This document shows, in pieces, positions 37,271 to 48,866 of a stretch of 64,000 bases of DNA (position 1 is the stretch's first letter; every line of letters begins with the position of its first letter). The stretch spans positions 2,198,061-2,262,060 of the forward strand of contig LS997566.1 of assembly GCA_000469685.2 (NCBI GenBank), read 5' to 3'. The stretch is from Haemonchus contortus (lineage: Eukaryota > Nematoda > Chromadorea > Rhabditida > Trichostrongylidae). The notes under the pieces are model-generated. The model was not told where the DNA came from. It did not search any database and saw nothing but the letters and a program-made list of their open reading frames with translations. The position numbers and the translations under genes were made by a program.

Positions 37271-37840
37271 TTAGGTTGATGCATAATTATTGCGGATTTT
37301 TTCGCGGCTTTTTTTCTCTCGATCGAATTTGAATACTGAGTTCGAGATTTTTCTAGAAATGATTTCCTCTACAAGAATATACTCAAAAAACCATCCGCAT
37401 ATTCGCAAAATTAGACTTAACTACTTCGAGAAAGATTGGAAGGTGGCACAGTCATTCCGCGATTTCAGGAACTTTTCGGCGATAGAACAATCATCAGCCA
37501 GAGCCAACCAAGAAATGAGATCTGCTCCTAAATCTGCCATATTCACCAGCAGAAACTTTTATGGATTATCTCGTCAACCGTTCATCGAAAAAATGGCTAG
37601 AGAATAGAAGTTACGTCGATTTGGATGACTTGATGGCCGATGTCAAGGCGTGGATCGCCCGTAAGGATCAAACTTCTTTGCTTTTGGGATCCGACTAACT
37701 AATCAATGGGAAGCAGTGCTTAACGTAGATGATGAATAAGTTCCGGCGTAACTATTTGAATATGTCTTTGCTCAGTATTTCTATAGTTTCTTCAAGTGAA
37801 ATTTGCTGGAAAAAATCCGCAATAATATGCATCAACCTAA
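37271..37840 (+). mobile_element. Internally deleted mariner-type element with both TIRs
   Basis: Terminal inverted repeats of about 35 bp begin ttaggttgatgcat at the left (37271) and end with the complement at 37840. They differ by one indel and a few end bases. TA dinucleotides flank both ends (37269-37270 and 37841-37842), the target-site duplication of Tc1/mariner elements. At 570 bp it is less than half of a complete mariner. The right half still encodes, with stops, a transposase C-terminus: DDLMADVKAWIARKD, then LINQWEAVLNVDDE, matching the usual end of mariner transposases. It is non-autonomous. Confidence 0.88.
37560..37760 (+). pseudogene. Mariner transposase C-terminal remnant
   Basis: In one plus phase the DNA encodes DYLVNRSSKKWLENRSYVDL, then DDLMADVKAWIARKD, then after a stop LINQWEAVLNVDDE. 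In intact mariner transposases the corresponding region follows the DDD catalytic core and ends just before the stop codon. The N-terminal DNA-binding domain and all three catalytic aspartates are missing through deletion. The upstream open frame at 37290-37607 is in a different phase and is not recognised as transposase. Confidence 0.6.
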
Positions 37841-38007
37841 TATGAAAAACTACAAATTATGCCTTGCAGTAATGAGCCCGCATGTCTGTTTATCCGCTAA
37901 AATAGTCAGAACAACTTATAGCAATATTCACGTATTAAATTTGTTAGGATTTTAGCATTCAAGGTGTTCATTGAACCCGAAAAAATGTTAAGGCACATTG
38001 ATTCTTG

Positions 38008-38287
38008 GGGTTAATCAATACCCGTCAGAAAGATGCGCTCACGCATCCGATTTCCATTCAGAATCGTAGTTGCGTATTGAATACGTATGGTGTCTATACA
38101 GTGACTTGCGGTACCCAGCCGATGTACAGGCCATTGCGTTTATCCTCCCAGACGAGTTTGGAATCAACTAACCTAGCCTTGAAGGACGGAAGCTTAGTTG
38201 GCTTAGACCGATATCGTTCCAGGATTCGAAACTGTGACCATGCGTGTGTGAAGTGCGCCACTTGTTACTACACCACCTCTGCCCTCT
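38008..38287 (-). mobile_element. tRNA-derived SINE, near full length, reverse orientation
   Basis: The complement is complete: gggttaatcaatacccgtc at the left, atttccattcagaatcgtag, agccgatgtacaggcc, tttatcctcccagacgag, ccaggattcgaaactgtg (damaged B box), and gcgccacttgttactacacc at the right. Isolated from the main SINE cluster by 16 kb. Confidence 0.9.
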
Positions 38288-39761
38288 CAACAAAATAGAC
38301 ATCTTTAATGCATGATTGATATATATCGTTTCTGTGAGGGGATTTGATGGGACTAATCCTCACACAATGCTGTTAAGCAGAAAAGTCAATCAGCTAAATA
38401 ACGTTTGAGTGCATTGAAGGAAAAACAAGATGATAAGACCTATAGTGAGCGAAAACGTTTATCGTGAAAAAAGAAACGATTTCCGTAAAACTGTGAAAGC
38501 GAGCTAAGCGAACTTTTATGGAGAAACATGGCGGGATCTGCATCTGTTCTGCAGAGACCTGCAGAGAAACCATAGCTTCTAATGAAACTGAGCGTTCTTG
38601 AGTGACTGTGTCAGGTTCTAGCAATGTATATATTCTTCTGTACTTGCAAGAAATCATATAATAATTAGTTTCTAAAAATCGGCCAGTTGCTGAACATGTT
38701 ATAAAAATTTCGCTGAATGGTAAACTCTCGAATTTTTGGATGAAAACTGGCTTCAGCTTTCATATACATATATGTAGATGAAAGCTACAAAAACCTTGTG
38801 ACAGATAAATAAAATTAGTTGACGGTTACGAAATTGACAGATTAGAAAGAGATTCAAATGTTAATCGCATCTCAACTTATAACGTATTCAAGGTATTTTA
38901 GGTAACAGAAGATGTTGACTGGCATGCCAAAGGGTTTCCAAGCGGATTGTTAACTTTACTGATTGCCTTCGGTATAATCCTCGTAAGTTAGAAAGCGAAC
39001 GTTAGATTAGTAAAATCCTCAGCTGCGCATGATAGAGATTATCTCTGCTCAAAGACATTTCGTGATGATAAGCTAAGTTTTTTGCGTAGATCTCTGACAC
39101 CCAGCGCTCAAAAACCAAACTCGGTGGCCTTGCAGGAACAGCTCACAGTCCGAGAGCGATTATGGAAGGATATAACTGCAAAAAAAAAACATCCCCAATG
39201 CGACCTTCCTGTCCACAAAGAAAGAAAAACAGGAACGTAGGCAAGGGCGATCACACCGGCCGTTGCAGATCGACGGCACCAGGCTCATGATAAAAATCCT
39301 CTCCTGGTTGAAGCGAACAGAAACGGCAATCAAAGAGGTTTTTCTTCCTCGAGTCCTCAATTGCATTCCATCATTGCTTTCCATAGCACGACTCATACTG
39401 TACTATCACTTTGCAGCTGCTCAAATGCACATCCCTCAAATTATGGCGATGGCGCTTACAAATGGAGTAAGAAGTGCAGAATAACGATAGAATCAGATAC
39501 GAACGAAACGTTCTTCATAGATGACGAAAACATTTTCGGCGTACAATTACACCATTTCAAGATGAGGCCATGCCTCTGATTTCCACCACGAGACACACGA
39601 ACTTTTGAATGCGCAATCGCTTACACAGTAGCTTGCAAAGCTAGCACGTGTATAGGAATGCCAAGGGATCGTACTGCATCATATCCTTGTGTTCCTTCCA
39701 GAAATAGACTGAACAAAATATTTAAATTTATTATTTTACTTTTGTTATTGTTTTTTTATTT
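38288..39761. other. Stretch without a recognised gene
   Basis: A 9-bp hairpin (agctttcat ... atgaaagct) lies around 38755-38786. Overlapping frames at 39160-39579 are unrecognised. AT-rich DNA directly precedes the LINE truncation point. Confidence 0.4.
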
Positions 39762-40688
39762 TTGGTCTATACTCATGACTTACCGACTCGTCTTGCAGTA
39801 CATCCCGCTGTAAAAGTCTACATGTACGCTGACGATATAAAGGTATATGGAGTCTACTCAGATGAAACTCAAGAAAACGTGCATCGAGCTCTAACTCATT
39901 CCATTGACAAGATGATGGAGTGGGCTGCAGCTTGGGACATACCTCTTAATCTCGATAAGACATCGGTGCTTCATATTGGAAAGGCCGTGAGAGTTCCCTA
40001 TGTCTATCGGGACTTTACATTGAAAACGTTAGATGAAGTGAGTGATCTTGGATTCTGTGTGAATACAAAACTGGATTTTGAATGTCACATAAACACCATT
40101 GTTCGGAGAGCTTCCCGCGCTCTTTTTGCAATCTTTAGAAATATGAGGTCCAATGAACCAAAAATATTTGTGAGACTTTATAAAGCATATGTCACTCCTA
40201 TACTGGAGTATGGGTCGCCGATTTGGAGTCCGCATACAAGGAAACTTCAAGCGAAAATTGAAAAAGTTCAGCAGACTTTCACTAGAGTGGTGCTGTCTAG
40301 ATGTGATCGGAACCCAACATATTCTAGGAATGTGCCAGACTACAAGGAGCGCTTACGTTTCTTAAATCTCAAGACACTTCTTTATCGGCGTGTTTTTTGT
40401 GACCTCGTGTTTTGTTTTAAGATGCTCCGTGGAGAAATGAAGCTTAAACCAAGTCACTACTGGGTATTTCGACCTTGTAGAGGGCGCACTCTCTCGCTCT
40501 CTCTACAATGTCCCACACTCGCAAAACTGAATCGAGAAAAAATTCAAAATTCTCTTTTCTTTCGCGGGGCAAGATGGATTCAAGCGTTGCCTAGTGAAAT
40601 ACAAATGGCTCCAAGTGCTAGCATCTTCAAAAGTAGACTCAGGAAAGTTGACTTGTTAGGGCTTCTCGGGATTTGTGATTTCGAGTAA
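39762..40688 (+). CDS. Non-LTR retrotransposon reverse transcriptase, C-terminal part
   Basis: 308 uninterrupted codons. The catalytic motif YADD lies at residues 22-25 (39825-39836), followed by NLDKTSVLHIGK (about residues 66-77), which fits the conserved block after the palm. The middle SDLGFCVNTKLDFECHI and ILEYGSPIWSPHTRKLQ segments and the later RLRFLNLKTLLYRR are hallmarks of CR1/jockey-type elements. The endonuclease domain and the first half of the reverse transcriptase are missing. The first codon is TTG and is not a real start; the reading frame is simply open from the truncation point. The protein would be inactive alone. The absence of stops suggests a fairly recent insertion. 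Confidence 0.9.
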   Translation: MVYTHDLPTRLAVHPAVKVYMYADDIKVYGVYSDETQENVHRALTHSIDKMMEWAAAWDIPLNLDKTSVLHIGKAVRVPYVYRDFTLKTLDEVSDLGFCVNTKLDFECHINTIVRRASRALFAIFRNMRSNEPKIFVRLYKAYVTPILEYGSPIWSPHTRKLQAKIEKVQQTFTRVVLSRCDRNPTYSRNVPDYKERLRFLNLKTLLYRRVFCDLVFCFKMLRGEMKLKPSHYWVFRPCRGRTLSLSLQCPTLAKLNREKIQNSLFFRGARWIQALPSEIQMAPSASIFKSRLRKVDLLGLLGICDFE

Positions 40689-41810
40689 TAATGAAATAAT
40701 CAAGTTCTTTTTCCAGTGCATTTCTTCAATGTTTGGGATTGGGCGCTGTGGACTAAACAGATGTGGCCGCTGACTCTAACTCCTAGTGCTTCTTTTTTTT
40801 TTGTTTTGACTTTGTTTGGTTTCTTTATGTTCTTTTCAAGGTGAATAGTTCCTTTAAGCAGAGAGATGCTGATGAAGTACTCTACCGGACTGCATAGCTG
40901 TTGGAAGCTGCTCATGTTCTTGAATACACCTATGTGGCGGGTCCTGATCCCACTTAACGTTTATTCGGGTAAAGTACTACTTTATTGCCTGGTCCGTTCT
41001 CGTGGTGCTTACCTAGCTTGGCATTTCCTCGTGGGTGGTCGGTATACCCGTTTCGTTTCGCTGGTGTTCTGAAGTTTCGTCAAGCTCCTATGACCCATAC
41101 GTAATGCTCGTAATGCTGTTACACCCACTTGATGTCAAAACGCACTTCATGATCTCATATACTTCTAATTTTTACTTGATGTTCATGGTGGTGGCGAGGA
41201 AACTTCTATTTGGGCAGCCAGCTCTACAAACACCGCCTCGCCACTCTCGATCGCCTTGGCGATTGCCGTCTCTTTAACAACTTACAACAGTGGAGAGGTG
41301 CGAGTGAACAGCTGATTTTTTTTATGCCCACTATTGATGTTGGAGCCACCTCCACCAATGGCATCAATGAAAGCATCTCTTATTTCCTTTCACTTCAATT
41401 TTATTCTGTGCAAATATGACGTCCAGTGTGTGTAAGGGCGATGATGTAATTTTCTGGATTGTCTGTTTTGTGTATTTCTGTATAGTTTCCCTACCTAGTT
41501 TGGCGCATCTTGTCCATTGCCATCGCTCTGTCCCCCTTTCTTCCCTTAGCCAAGACGATATTCAGCTCCCGCCTTTTCACTACAGTTCGAGATCATCGCT
41601 TGAGAGCAAAGCAAATAAATATGTGATCAAATAATTCTAAAAAGTGCTTCCAGCTAGGTAGTCTAGTTGTCAATTGTTGTTGCTTTATTCTAAGAATACT
41701 ACCATGCCTTCCATTATGCTACGTTGTTCTACCTTCATCTGTTCTGCAATTAGTATGTTTGTGTTATCTAACTGGTGAAGTTTCTGTTACAAGCGCACTT
41801 CCGGGTGCAT

Positions 41811-41839
41811 AAATAAATAAATAAATAAATAAATAAATA
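41811..41839 (+). repeat. AAAT simple repeat, LINE tail
   Basis: About seven perfect AAAT units at the inferred 3' end of the LINE. Such tails form during target-primed reverse transcription in several non-LTR clades. Confidence 0.9.
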
Positions 41840-44339
41840 CTAATGGTCGATGGTTGAAGTCCATTACAGGCTGTACTGCAACCTTGTAACATCTCGCTTT
41901 CGGTTATTGCGCTTCAATGTGATATATAGATCTCGTGAAAAAGAACTTCATGTTCACTTTCAGAGAAGACCCGGTACTTTGCCGAAAACGAGAGGTTTTG
42001 AAACCGACTGAAAAAATTGTGTAGTCCAAGAATGAGAAAGCAAAGTCGTATGCGAAATACTTGATAAACAAAGGTCAGGATGGCATAACAAATGTACAAT
42101 TCTAGGATCTCGCTTATTAAATGAGTTCAGGGGACTTCTAGGAGCAGCTCAAAATTTCAGGCGATGGGGACTCAGGAGAAGCAAAAATGAATCGATGTCA
42201 CATAGCTCTAATTGCTTTTCAATGTCAGAATTTTGTTCGATTTAAAAAAATAGGATGGTCAAACCCAAAGAGTATGTCAGTTCTACGGGAGGAATCCTCA
42301 ATCTTACTGCTTACTGTTCGCTATTTGCCGCTACGGTTTTTAATGCTTTTTTGAGGACCACCGGCCCTGCACCAAATTGCGAATATTTAATTCTCCACAA
42401 TGGCTATACGTAAGCGTCTCTGTCAGGGAAAGGAATACGTGATTTCTTCCTAAGCATCTTATGTTGATTTCCCTACCGTTCGAATTCTAGTCGAAATTCT
42501 CTCCTCCATTGGTTTTTCGTGAAATGCCCCGATCTATTCGACTGTGCAAAGTTGACAATTGTCTACGAAGTATTCAAAATTAAGAACACAAAAATACAAT
42601 GCATTACAACCTTATATAAGAATTAATAAATGCGCATCCAAGACGGATATTCAATCTTGTCGATGAAGACACCCAAACGCTTTTGATCAACCGATGGTTT
42701 ATCGTTAAAATGACTCAAAATGAGTCATTATAGTATATACTCATTGAGGTTCGTTACAAACCCGTGTATAACATAATCCTGAAGGCAAGGCATGATAAAC
42801 CTGAAAATCACGCACTCGTAAAGATGACAGTTGTGAAACATCTTCCTTCAGACCCTTTCAAAACAGCATACACTGGACAAGCGAGGTGTTCAGACGTTGG
42901 AAGCGAGTGAATGCGATGAATTTTGTGCATGGAGAAATACCCTATGTGTATAACAAGGAGCCGTGTAACATGTGGCCCGCGTGCTCTTGACGCTGCAAAA
43001 TCTACTCGAGCAGGGAACAGTTCACGTAATCGAACAATCTATCGAACAATCTACAGAACGAAAATGAAGTAGGCGAGAGAAGAGTTGCCCTTAATCTAAC
43101 GGTTGTATTCGAAAACCCTATCCATTTCATAACCGACTCCGCCTTCCTAGCTTATTCATCACTACAATGGCCAAACTGTCACTACATGGTCGGCATGTAT
43201 TTTTATAAGAGTTCGAAACCAAATTCTACATTGCTGAAAAATATGGAAACTTGTATCATGCATCTAACCTTGAGGCTTCTTTTGAGCGTTTCTATGCACG
43301 TCTAGTTTCCACGCTTCAAAGCGGAAACACAGTCGAATGTGAGCCTCGATCTTGTTAATATGACTCATAGGAACATGAATATCGATATCATGGTGTATCC
43401 GAATTATGTGCTCTTACAAGTGCGCAGCATCCTTTCGCAGTGTTTCTACGAAACTATTGAATATTCCAAGGGAAATCTAGACTTCTACTTCAACTGAACT
43501 ATCAGCTCGTTGGAGTTCACACTGTGGAGGTTTAACTAAACCATTCCGCATATTCAATTCCAGTGAGCATTACAACGGTCTAGGCGGGAAGAAGCTAAGC
43601 AGAAAATCGCTGTCTAGAAAACAAGTTCCCATTATTGTAACAATGCGCGTCCAAAGAAGCGGAAGAATCAATTCCTATTACCTGTTAACTTTTGGCTACC
43701 GGCACTGGGAATATTTAACCTTTTTCCTGACTTAGAAACTAACTGTTTACTTGCATTTTCTTCACTTAATTTATATCTAATTGTGCCGAATAAGAGAATT
43801 TCAGCCTCATGCTTCTCCTTTTTGTCAGGAGCTTGATGTCTTCAAGTCTCCCTATTGGCAACAAAGGGATGAAAGCCAAAAAAAGCTCGCTTCAAAAAAG
43901 CTACTCACACATTCTTATTCGGATCCATTGATCCGATTCAAGATTTGTTTGAAAAGTTTCATCTCAACATATCTCACTGCCAGAATAAGCTCAAGCATCT
44001 AAAAAATTCTTCTAGCTTTATGATAAATTGTGGAAAGCCTTCCAAGAGCCTTCATGAAACCTAACTTGATCAATTCTCACCAGGGTGGCACATACGAGCT
44101 AAATTTGTTTCAAAGTTCGACTTCCGTCTAGGGCACGTGCGAAACGGAAGTTGAACTACTTCTTTGATTTGTTCCCCCTTATCATTTTTGATACTTTGTC
44201 ATGATATTATCGTTCGTAATAATCTATTCATCTAAAGATGGTTAGTCTACAGTCGGCGTGATTCGTGATACTATCCCAAGTATCTTGAGTCTATCTTGAA
44301 CCGTTTTTTAGTTGTATTAAATGAAGAATCCTACTTATA
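41840..44339. other. Stretch without a recognised gene
   Basis: Contains a short palindrome (atgactcaaaatgagtcat, 42710-42730) and a 12-bp direct repeat (cgaacaatctat/cgaacaatctac, about 43031-43054). Open frames are few and short; none is recognised. Confidence 0.4.
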
Positions 44340-44345
44340 TAATCG

Positions 44346-44405
44346 GCAAAGTGTGTCTGTTTGTGTGTTTGTGTGGTGTGTGTCAGTATGTGTGTGTTTG
44401 TCTGA
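44346..44405 (+). repeat. TG-rich microsatellite
   Basis: Interrupted TGTG/TTTGTG run directly upstream of the 146-bp repeat array. The two may belong to one dispersed repeat. Confidence 0.85.
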
Positions 44406-44414
44406 CCGGAAATT

Positions 44415-44850
44415 CGTAACTCCTGTCCCACTGAACCTAGAACATTCAAATTTGAAAGAGAGATAGGCGGCGGGATGGGAACACTGATTGTAGGTGACTG
44501 GAAGTGACAACTATCGATAGAAACTTATAAGGAGCTTCAAAAGGCAAAAGCCTGAGTATCCGTAACTCCCTTCGTATTAGCGGTGAAGCCTTGGCACTTG
44601 GGCAGGTGGTGTAGGATGTGAAGGGACCTTTAGGGATTGGTGACAGAGAATGATAACAAGTGATAGGGACTGATAAGAAGCCACAGAAGGCGAGAGCCAC
44701 TAGATCTGTAACGCACTCTCTGTTAGTAATGGAATCTTGGAATTTTAATAGGTTATGTGAGATGTGACAGGATCGTAGGTACTCGGTAACGGGATCAAGG
44801 ATGTTAGGCGAAACGTTGCTGAATAAATCTGTACAGTCTTGGTAGATGTT
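44415..44850. repeat. Diverged tandem repeat, period 146 bp, three copies
   Basis: Copies start at 44415 (cgtaactcctg), 44561 (cgtaactccct) and 44707 (tgtaacgcact). Within each, an agg-tgtgagatgtga or equivalent block and a gactgataagaag-type block recur in the same order. Copies are strongly diverged, which suggests an old array. A minus open frame at 44446-44700 crosses copy borders and is not real coding. Confidence 0.7.
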
Positions 44851-44980
44851 TTAAATACAGCTTCAAAATGATGTTCAAGTTTTAGTGTTTTTCTGAGGCC
44901 AAAGTACTGTTCCGAAACTTTCTTCTGTGAGAAAGCAAAAGTTACCCAAGATTTTCTCTAGACCTCCGACTTTCCAATGT

Positions 44981-45352
44981 GTTCATTAATTTTATACTGT
45001 AATGTTTCAATTGTGTTACAATTGTTGAAGACTGTCGATGTTTTCATAAGCTTTAAACTGTGATGCTCAAATTGTGCCACAGCACAAGGCTAATGAATGA
45101 TACTTAGAATCTCATGATGCAGTCATTAGTTTTGTACTGTATTACTTTAATTGTGTTACAATTGTTTAAGACTGCCGATGTTTTCATAAACTCTGTATTG
45201 TAATGCTTGAATTGTGTCACAGAACAAGGCTAATGAATGATTGTCAGAATTTCATGATGTAGTCATTAGCTTTGTACTGTAATACTTTAATTGTATTACA
45301 GATGTTTCTTGATGTCTTCATCAGCTTTGTACTGATTGTATTACAATTGTTA
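44981..45352. repeat. Diverged tandem repeat, period about 140 bp, with half-units
   Basis: Main copies are anchored on tcatta at 44983, 45124 and 45263 (spacings 141 and 139). Each contains tactgta, a caattgtgttacaattg block and gatgttttcata. A half-unit beginning tcataagcttt at 45044 repeats the pattern inside each copy, so the array is a dimer of 61-80 bp subunits. Different from the 146-bp array just upstream. Confidence 0.8.
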
Positions 45353-47353
45353 GGACTTGTGAGAATGTTGTAAAAAAAAATCGGAGACCTCGAAAAAAAC
45401 CGCGCCTAGTACGAAAAAATCTTCTAACTAGTAAGGAAAAACGTACTCTCCGTACATGTACCTGTATCCATGTAATTACGTAGGTTGAAAAGAATAAATT
45501 GTATGAACGTGCCTGCTGTTTGGCTCACTGCGTTGAATAAACCATATCCATATTATGAACCAAATATGGTTGAAAAACTACAATGTTTCAATAGCTGGCC
45601 CTGTCATCATCCATCATTTGTTTGTGAACGACCTAAAATCCAATTATGTAAGATCTATCCACGAATATTTTTTTGTTTTTCCACCGTTATAAAGCTCATC
45701 GATTCATACCTATGTATGCACTGACGGAGGTGTCCTTCCTCATAAAAGGACAGTCATTGTCGCTGACATTTTCCTCAATCGTGCTTTTCCGCTTTGTTCG
45801 CCCACCGACACTGGCTCATTCTTTCTCCAACCTATTCATATCTGACTCTTTATCCAATTCTACTCCAACGCAAACTTTGTTAGTATCGAATATTGCAGGA
45901 AAACCATCCATATAACTAGTAACCAGTACTTCGGTAATCATTCCATATCACACATCCAATTTTCTCCGAAATCCTATGAGCCTTTGACAGTAATCGGGGT
46001 ATACGGGAATTGGGGCAATTTGGATCCACTCAAGTACCATTAAAACTCTCCATATTAATTTTTACACAGTCAAGCGAGGCTTAATCCCGGTCCAACTTTG
46101 CTGTGAGGACTGCCTACGTTCCAAATCTCTAAGATTTCACTAAAACCGTTCACGTGCTAAGGGTATCCAACTAGATCTAGACGGAGGACAGGAATAACTA
46201 CTCGTCCAACTAATCCTAGGAGTACTGACGGGGAGCTTTTGGGACGTGAACACCTGGTATCCTGTCTAAAAATGCGAATATTGTCGCACGTTCTATAAAG
46301 AGGAGATGTAAGTACATGGAGAAAATACTAAGTTCAAAGGATAACCAAAGGCCTAATGGTTTGCCTCGATTTACTGAAATGAGCAAACTTCCAACAACGA
46401 TAGGGAATTCTAGATAGATGATCCCAGAATTGTACTACTACGTCGATCTGTTCGCATTTGCTCAACTGAACTCGATATCGGGATCAGTGGTAACAAACAC
46501 AAAAATCTCGCTCATATTCTTCCTCCTTTCTTTCACATGTCAGGCTCTCGTTGTTCTGAGGCTCTTGAGGAGGGTTTCGTAAATCACAAGAGTAAGATTC
46601 TCTATATTTCAGCTGTACAGCGAGCAACAAATTAGTTCCTATGATTTACCCATCTCGTTCGACTTTTACAGCGCTATGGCCCAATGCCCAAGCCGTGGTC
46701 AGATCGCTGTCATGCCCTCGAGAAACCTTGGATCTAACGCTTCTTTTTGTCGTCGTCACAAGCGTCCTTTTGACAATTACTTTCCCAACATGATCACGTG
46801 TATTTGGCAGAATACATTGAGAAGATCGAAAGAACAGGTGGAATACCCGACGTGTCATGGCAACTGCATTTCAGAGTGTGAATAATTCGAAGTTCGTTGA
46901 CTTTAGTCTTACAATGCACGCTAGCAGGTACTGCAAGATATAAAGAAGCTAGGAAGGGCATTCCAGTACTGGAAAAACTAGAAGTTAAGTAAAAAAATAA
47001 GCATATTCTCGGAGAACCTTCCTCAGGGATGCAACGTGGACTGGTTTTATGAAAGCATTGCAAAACTGACCCAGCGCAGGTACAGCTTTCCTAGTTGGGA
47101 CTGCCCGAGCTCAGGAACACAGTTAGCTTTCTTTTAATCATGAAAAAGAGGCCTCCAATAAGACGACTCAGTTTCGGGACATCCGCTTCAGTTTCGGGAA
47201 CGCATTCTGCCCAAAGAGAGTTTTGGTCATGACTTTTTGTGGCTGACCACGCTTTCGGGTGATCAAATCTGATCTTTCATTGCGAATTAGAAAATTCAGA
47301 TCTCTAACTTGTATAAGTAATTTCTGAGCCAACGAACGAACTAATTTGATGTG
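45353..47353. other. Stretch without a recognised gene
   Basis: Only short frames of unknown type (45485-45915 plus; opposing frames 46646-47063). No repeat ends or RNA genes. Confidence 0.4.
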
Positions 47354-47458
47354 TTCTAAAAGTTCGTCAAAGTTTCGAACAAAATAATTCGTTATACAAC
47401 CAGCCGATTAAATAAGATCATTGACTGACTCGAGAAAAAGGAAGTGATTCCATTGATT
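47354..47458 (+). repeat. Left arm of a perfect 105-bp inverted repeat
   Basis: Reads from ttctaaaagttcgtc to gattccattgatt. It is identical over all 105 bases to the complement of 49140-49244. No target-site duplication is seen outside the arms (gatgtg at left, tcgaaa at right). Confidence 0.97.
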
Positions 47459-47460
47459 AT

Positions 47461-47531
47461 CGGACGAGATTCGAACTGATACTTGCGTTTTGAGAAAGTG
47501 CTCTGTATCCTTTACGCAACCAAACCGTTTG
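47461..47531 (-). other. tRNA-like sequence, probably a pseudogene
   Basis: On the minus strand TTGCGTAAAGGA (47508-47519) resembles an A box and AGTTCGAATCT (47467-47477) a B box, 30 bases apart as in a tRNA. The acceptor ends do not pair, so it cannot be an intact tRNA. It resembles the sequence at 19688-19760 in layout and in the AAAGG and AGTTCNAATCT blocks. Confidence 0.3.
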
Positions 47532-47763
47532 CCCTCACCATCTAAAGGCATTTCGCCACAAGTCAAATAAAAACGAGGAGTAATTCTACTCTCTAGTTTT
47601 AGCGCTTCCCTTTGAATATTTGGTATCTTAACAATACCTAAGGGAGTTAGTTACTTTCCACCTCATGGTCCTAAATATGCAGATGGGGTGCAAGGAATTT
47701 TAGATCGAAGTCACTGCAACTTCACAGCATAACATATGAGAGGAAGATTTCCTCCGCTTTGTA

Positions 47764-48640
47764 TTGGGTTGAGTAAAAAGTTGTGATCGACTCTTCTTCC
47801 TTTTCTAGATTTTTTCGTAGGACCGCTCGGAAGGACTCCATAATGAGTCATGATGGACCGATCCCTTACCTATGCTTTAGGGAAATATGTAAGCATTCCC
47901 TTGCAAGTGCTTCGCAAATATGACTTCAACCTTCAACTGTCGCCCGAAGTTGTCTGAAAGTTATCGTCTATCACGAATTACTGTGAGGACGTAACTCATC
48001 GACGACTGTAGCAGGTATTTGTGGTGCACCCAGAAAAGAGATGGTATCTCAACCCACGGGTGCCTCGTGACGGAGAGCGTTCAAGACAAGCAGCTGGACT
48101 ACATTCGATGAAGGTATTACTGTGTCGTCGATGGAATTCTCAGGGAATGCTCCATCTTGGATCACTCACTGATGGTTCCACTGCGACCGCCGAGATTTAA
48201 GCTTCTCAGCTACAGAGTTTGGTCGACGTTGTTCGAAGGAGGCGTCCGCAGCGTGAAAATGTTTGCCTTTTTCACTACAGCGCTCAACCGCATGTTGCAA
48301 AATTATTTTGTCAGTAAATTGCCGAACTTGGATTGGGAGTACTGCCCAATTCTTCCTATTCGCCAGGTATCGCTCCTTCTGATTACCATTTGATTCTTGC
48401 TCTGAAACGTCACCTTCGCGATGAAAATTTTGATGATTGCTCGGAACTCAAAATTGAGATTTCCAGCTTTTTCAAATCGCAGCCGCCGCCATTCTGGGCT
48501 TCAGTGATCAAAAAACTGCCCGACCGTGGGACATATGTTGGGGACAACACTGGAGACTATATTATTAACTGAAATCCTCTTTTAATTAAACTAAGATTTT
48601 TTGAAGTGAAAAACCGATCAAAACTTTTCACTCAACCTAA
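47764..48640 (+). mobile_element. Decayed mariner element with intact ends
   Basis: 877 bp. TIRs begin ttgggttgagtaaaaagtt at the left and, as complement, ttaggttgagtgaaaagtt at the right; 24 of the first 28 or so bases agree. TA flanks both ends (47762-47763; 48641-48642). The length is about two thirds of a complete mariner, with the transposase N-terminus missing. It lies inside the 105-bp inverted repeat and so predates or accompanied its formation. Confidence 0.9.
48018..48572 (+). pseudogene. Mariner transposase, C-terminal two thirds, frameshifted
   Basis: In pieces the DNA encodes VVHPEKRWYLNPRVP, KVLLCRRWNSQGMLHLGSL, then after a stop a segment ending PNSSYSPGIAPSDYHLILAL, ELKIEISSFFKSQPPPFW and VIKKLPDRG, with a terminal GDNTGDYIIN. 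These correspond in order to the WVHP, CVWWD, SPDLAPSDYHLF and C-terminal blocks of mariner transposases. The APSDYHL aspartate survives. The HQDNARPH-type catalytic block is destroyed (reads FHYSAQPH) and WWD reads RWN. The helix-turn-helix N-terminus is gone. Inactive. Confidence 0.88.
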
Positions 48641-48866
48641 TACATCAGTGTAGTCGTTATACATGAAAGAGTGTTCTCCATTTTTCTCTCATGCGGAAAA
48701 GCTCTTTGAGAGAAGTCACTGAGTCACACTGGCCTCGCTTCTGTGACTGCTGCTCTTGTTCGGAAAAGCAATACAGCGGTGATTTTAACTTCAATTCCAA
48801 TGATACTTTTGGTGGGGTTGGCTCAGTACTCTATTATTTCATTATCAAAAGTACATTATCAAAATT

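Larger units (their letters stand above)
39762..41839 (+). mobile_element. 5'-truncated CR1-like LINE with (AAAT)n tail
   Basis: The element begins abruptly inside the reverse transcriptase domain at about 39765, after a T-rich stretch. It continues through the rest of the ORF to 40688, then about 1.1 kb of non-coding 3' region, and ends in a perfect AAAT repeat (41811-41839). Truncation at the 5' end by incomplete reverse transcription and a short-repeat 3' tail are typical of CR1/jockey-group non-LTR elements. The 3' boundary is inferred from the tail. I did not find a clear target-site duplication. Confidence 0.8.

Noticed and set aside
37290..37607. 105-codon frame as active transposase
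   Set aside because: It is in a different phase from the recognisable mariner C-terminus and the element is deleted for the catalytic core.
42710..42730. Regulatory palindrome
   Set aside because: A short perfect palindrome without any gene nearby; expected occasionally in AT-rich DNA.
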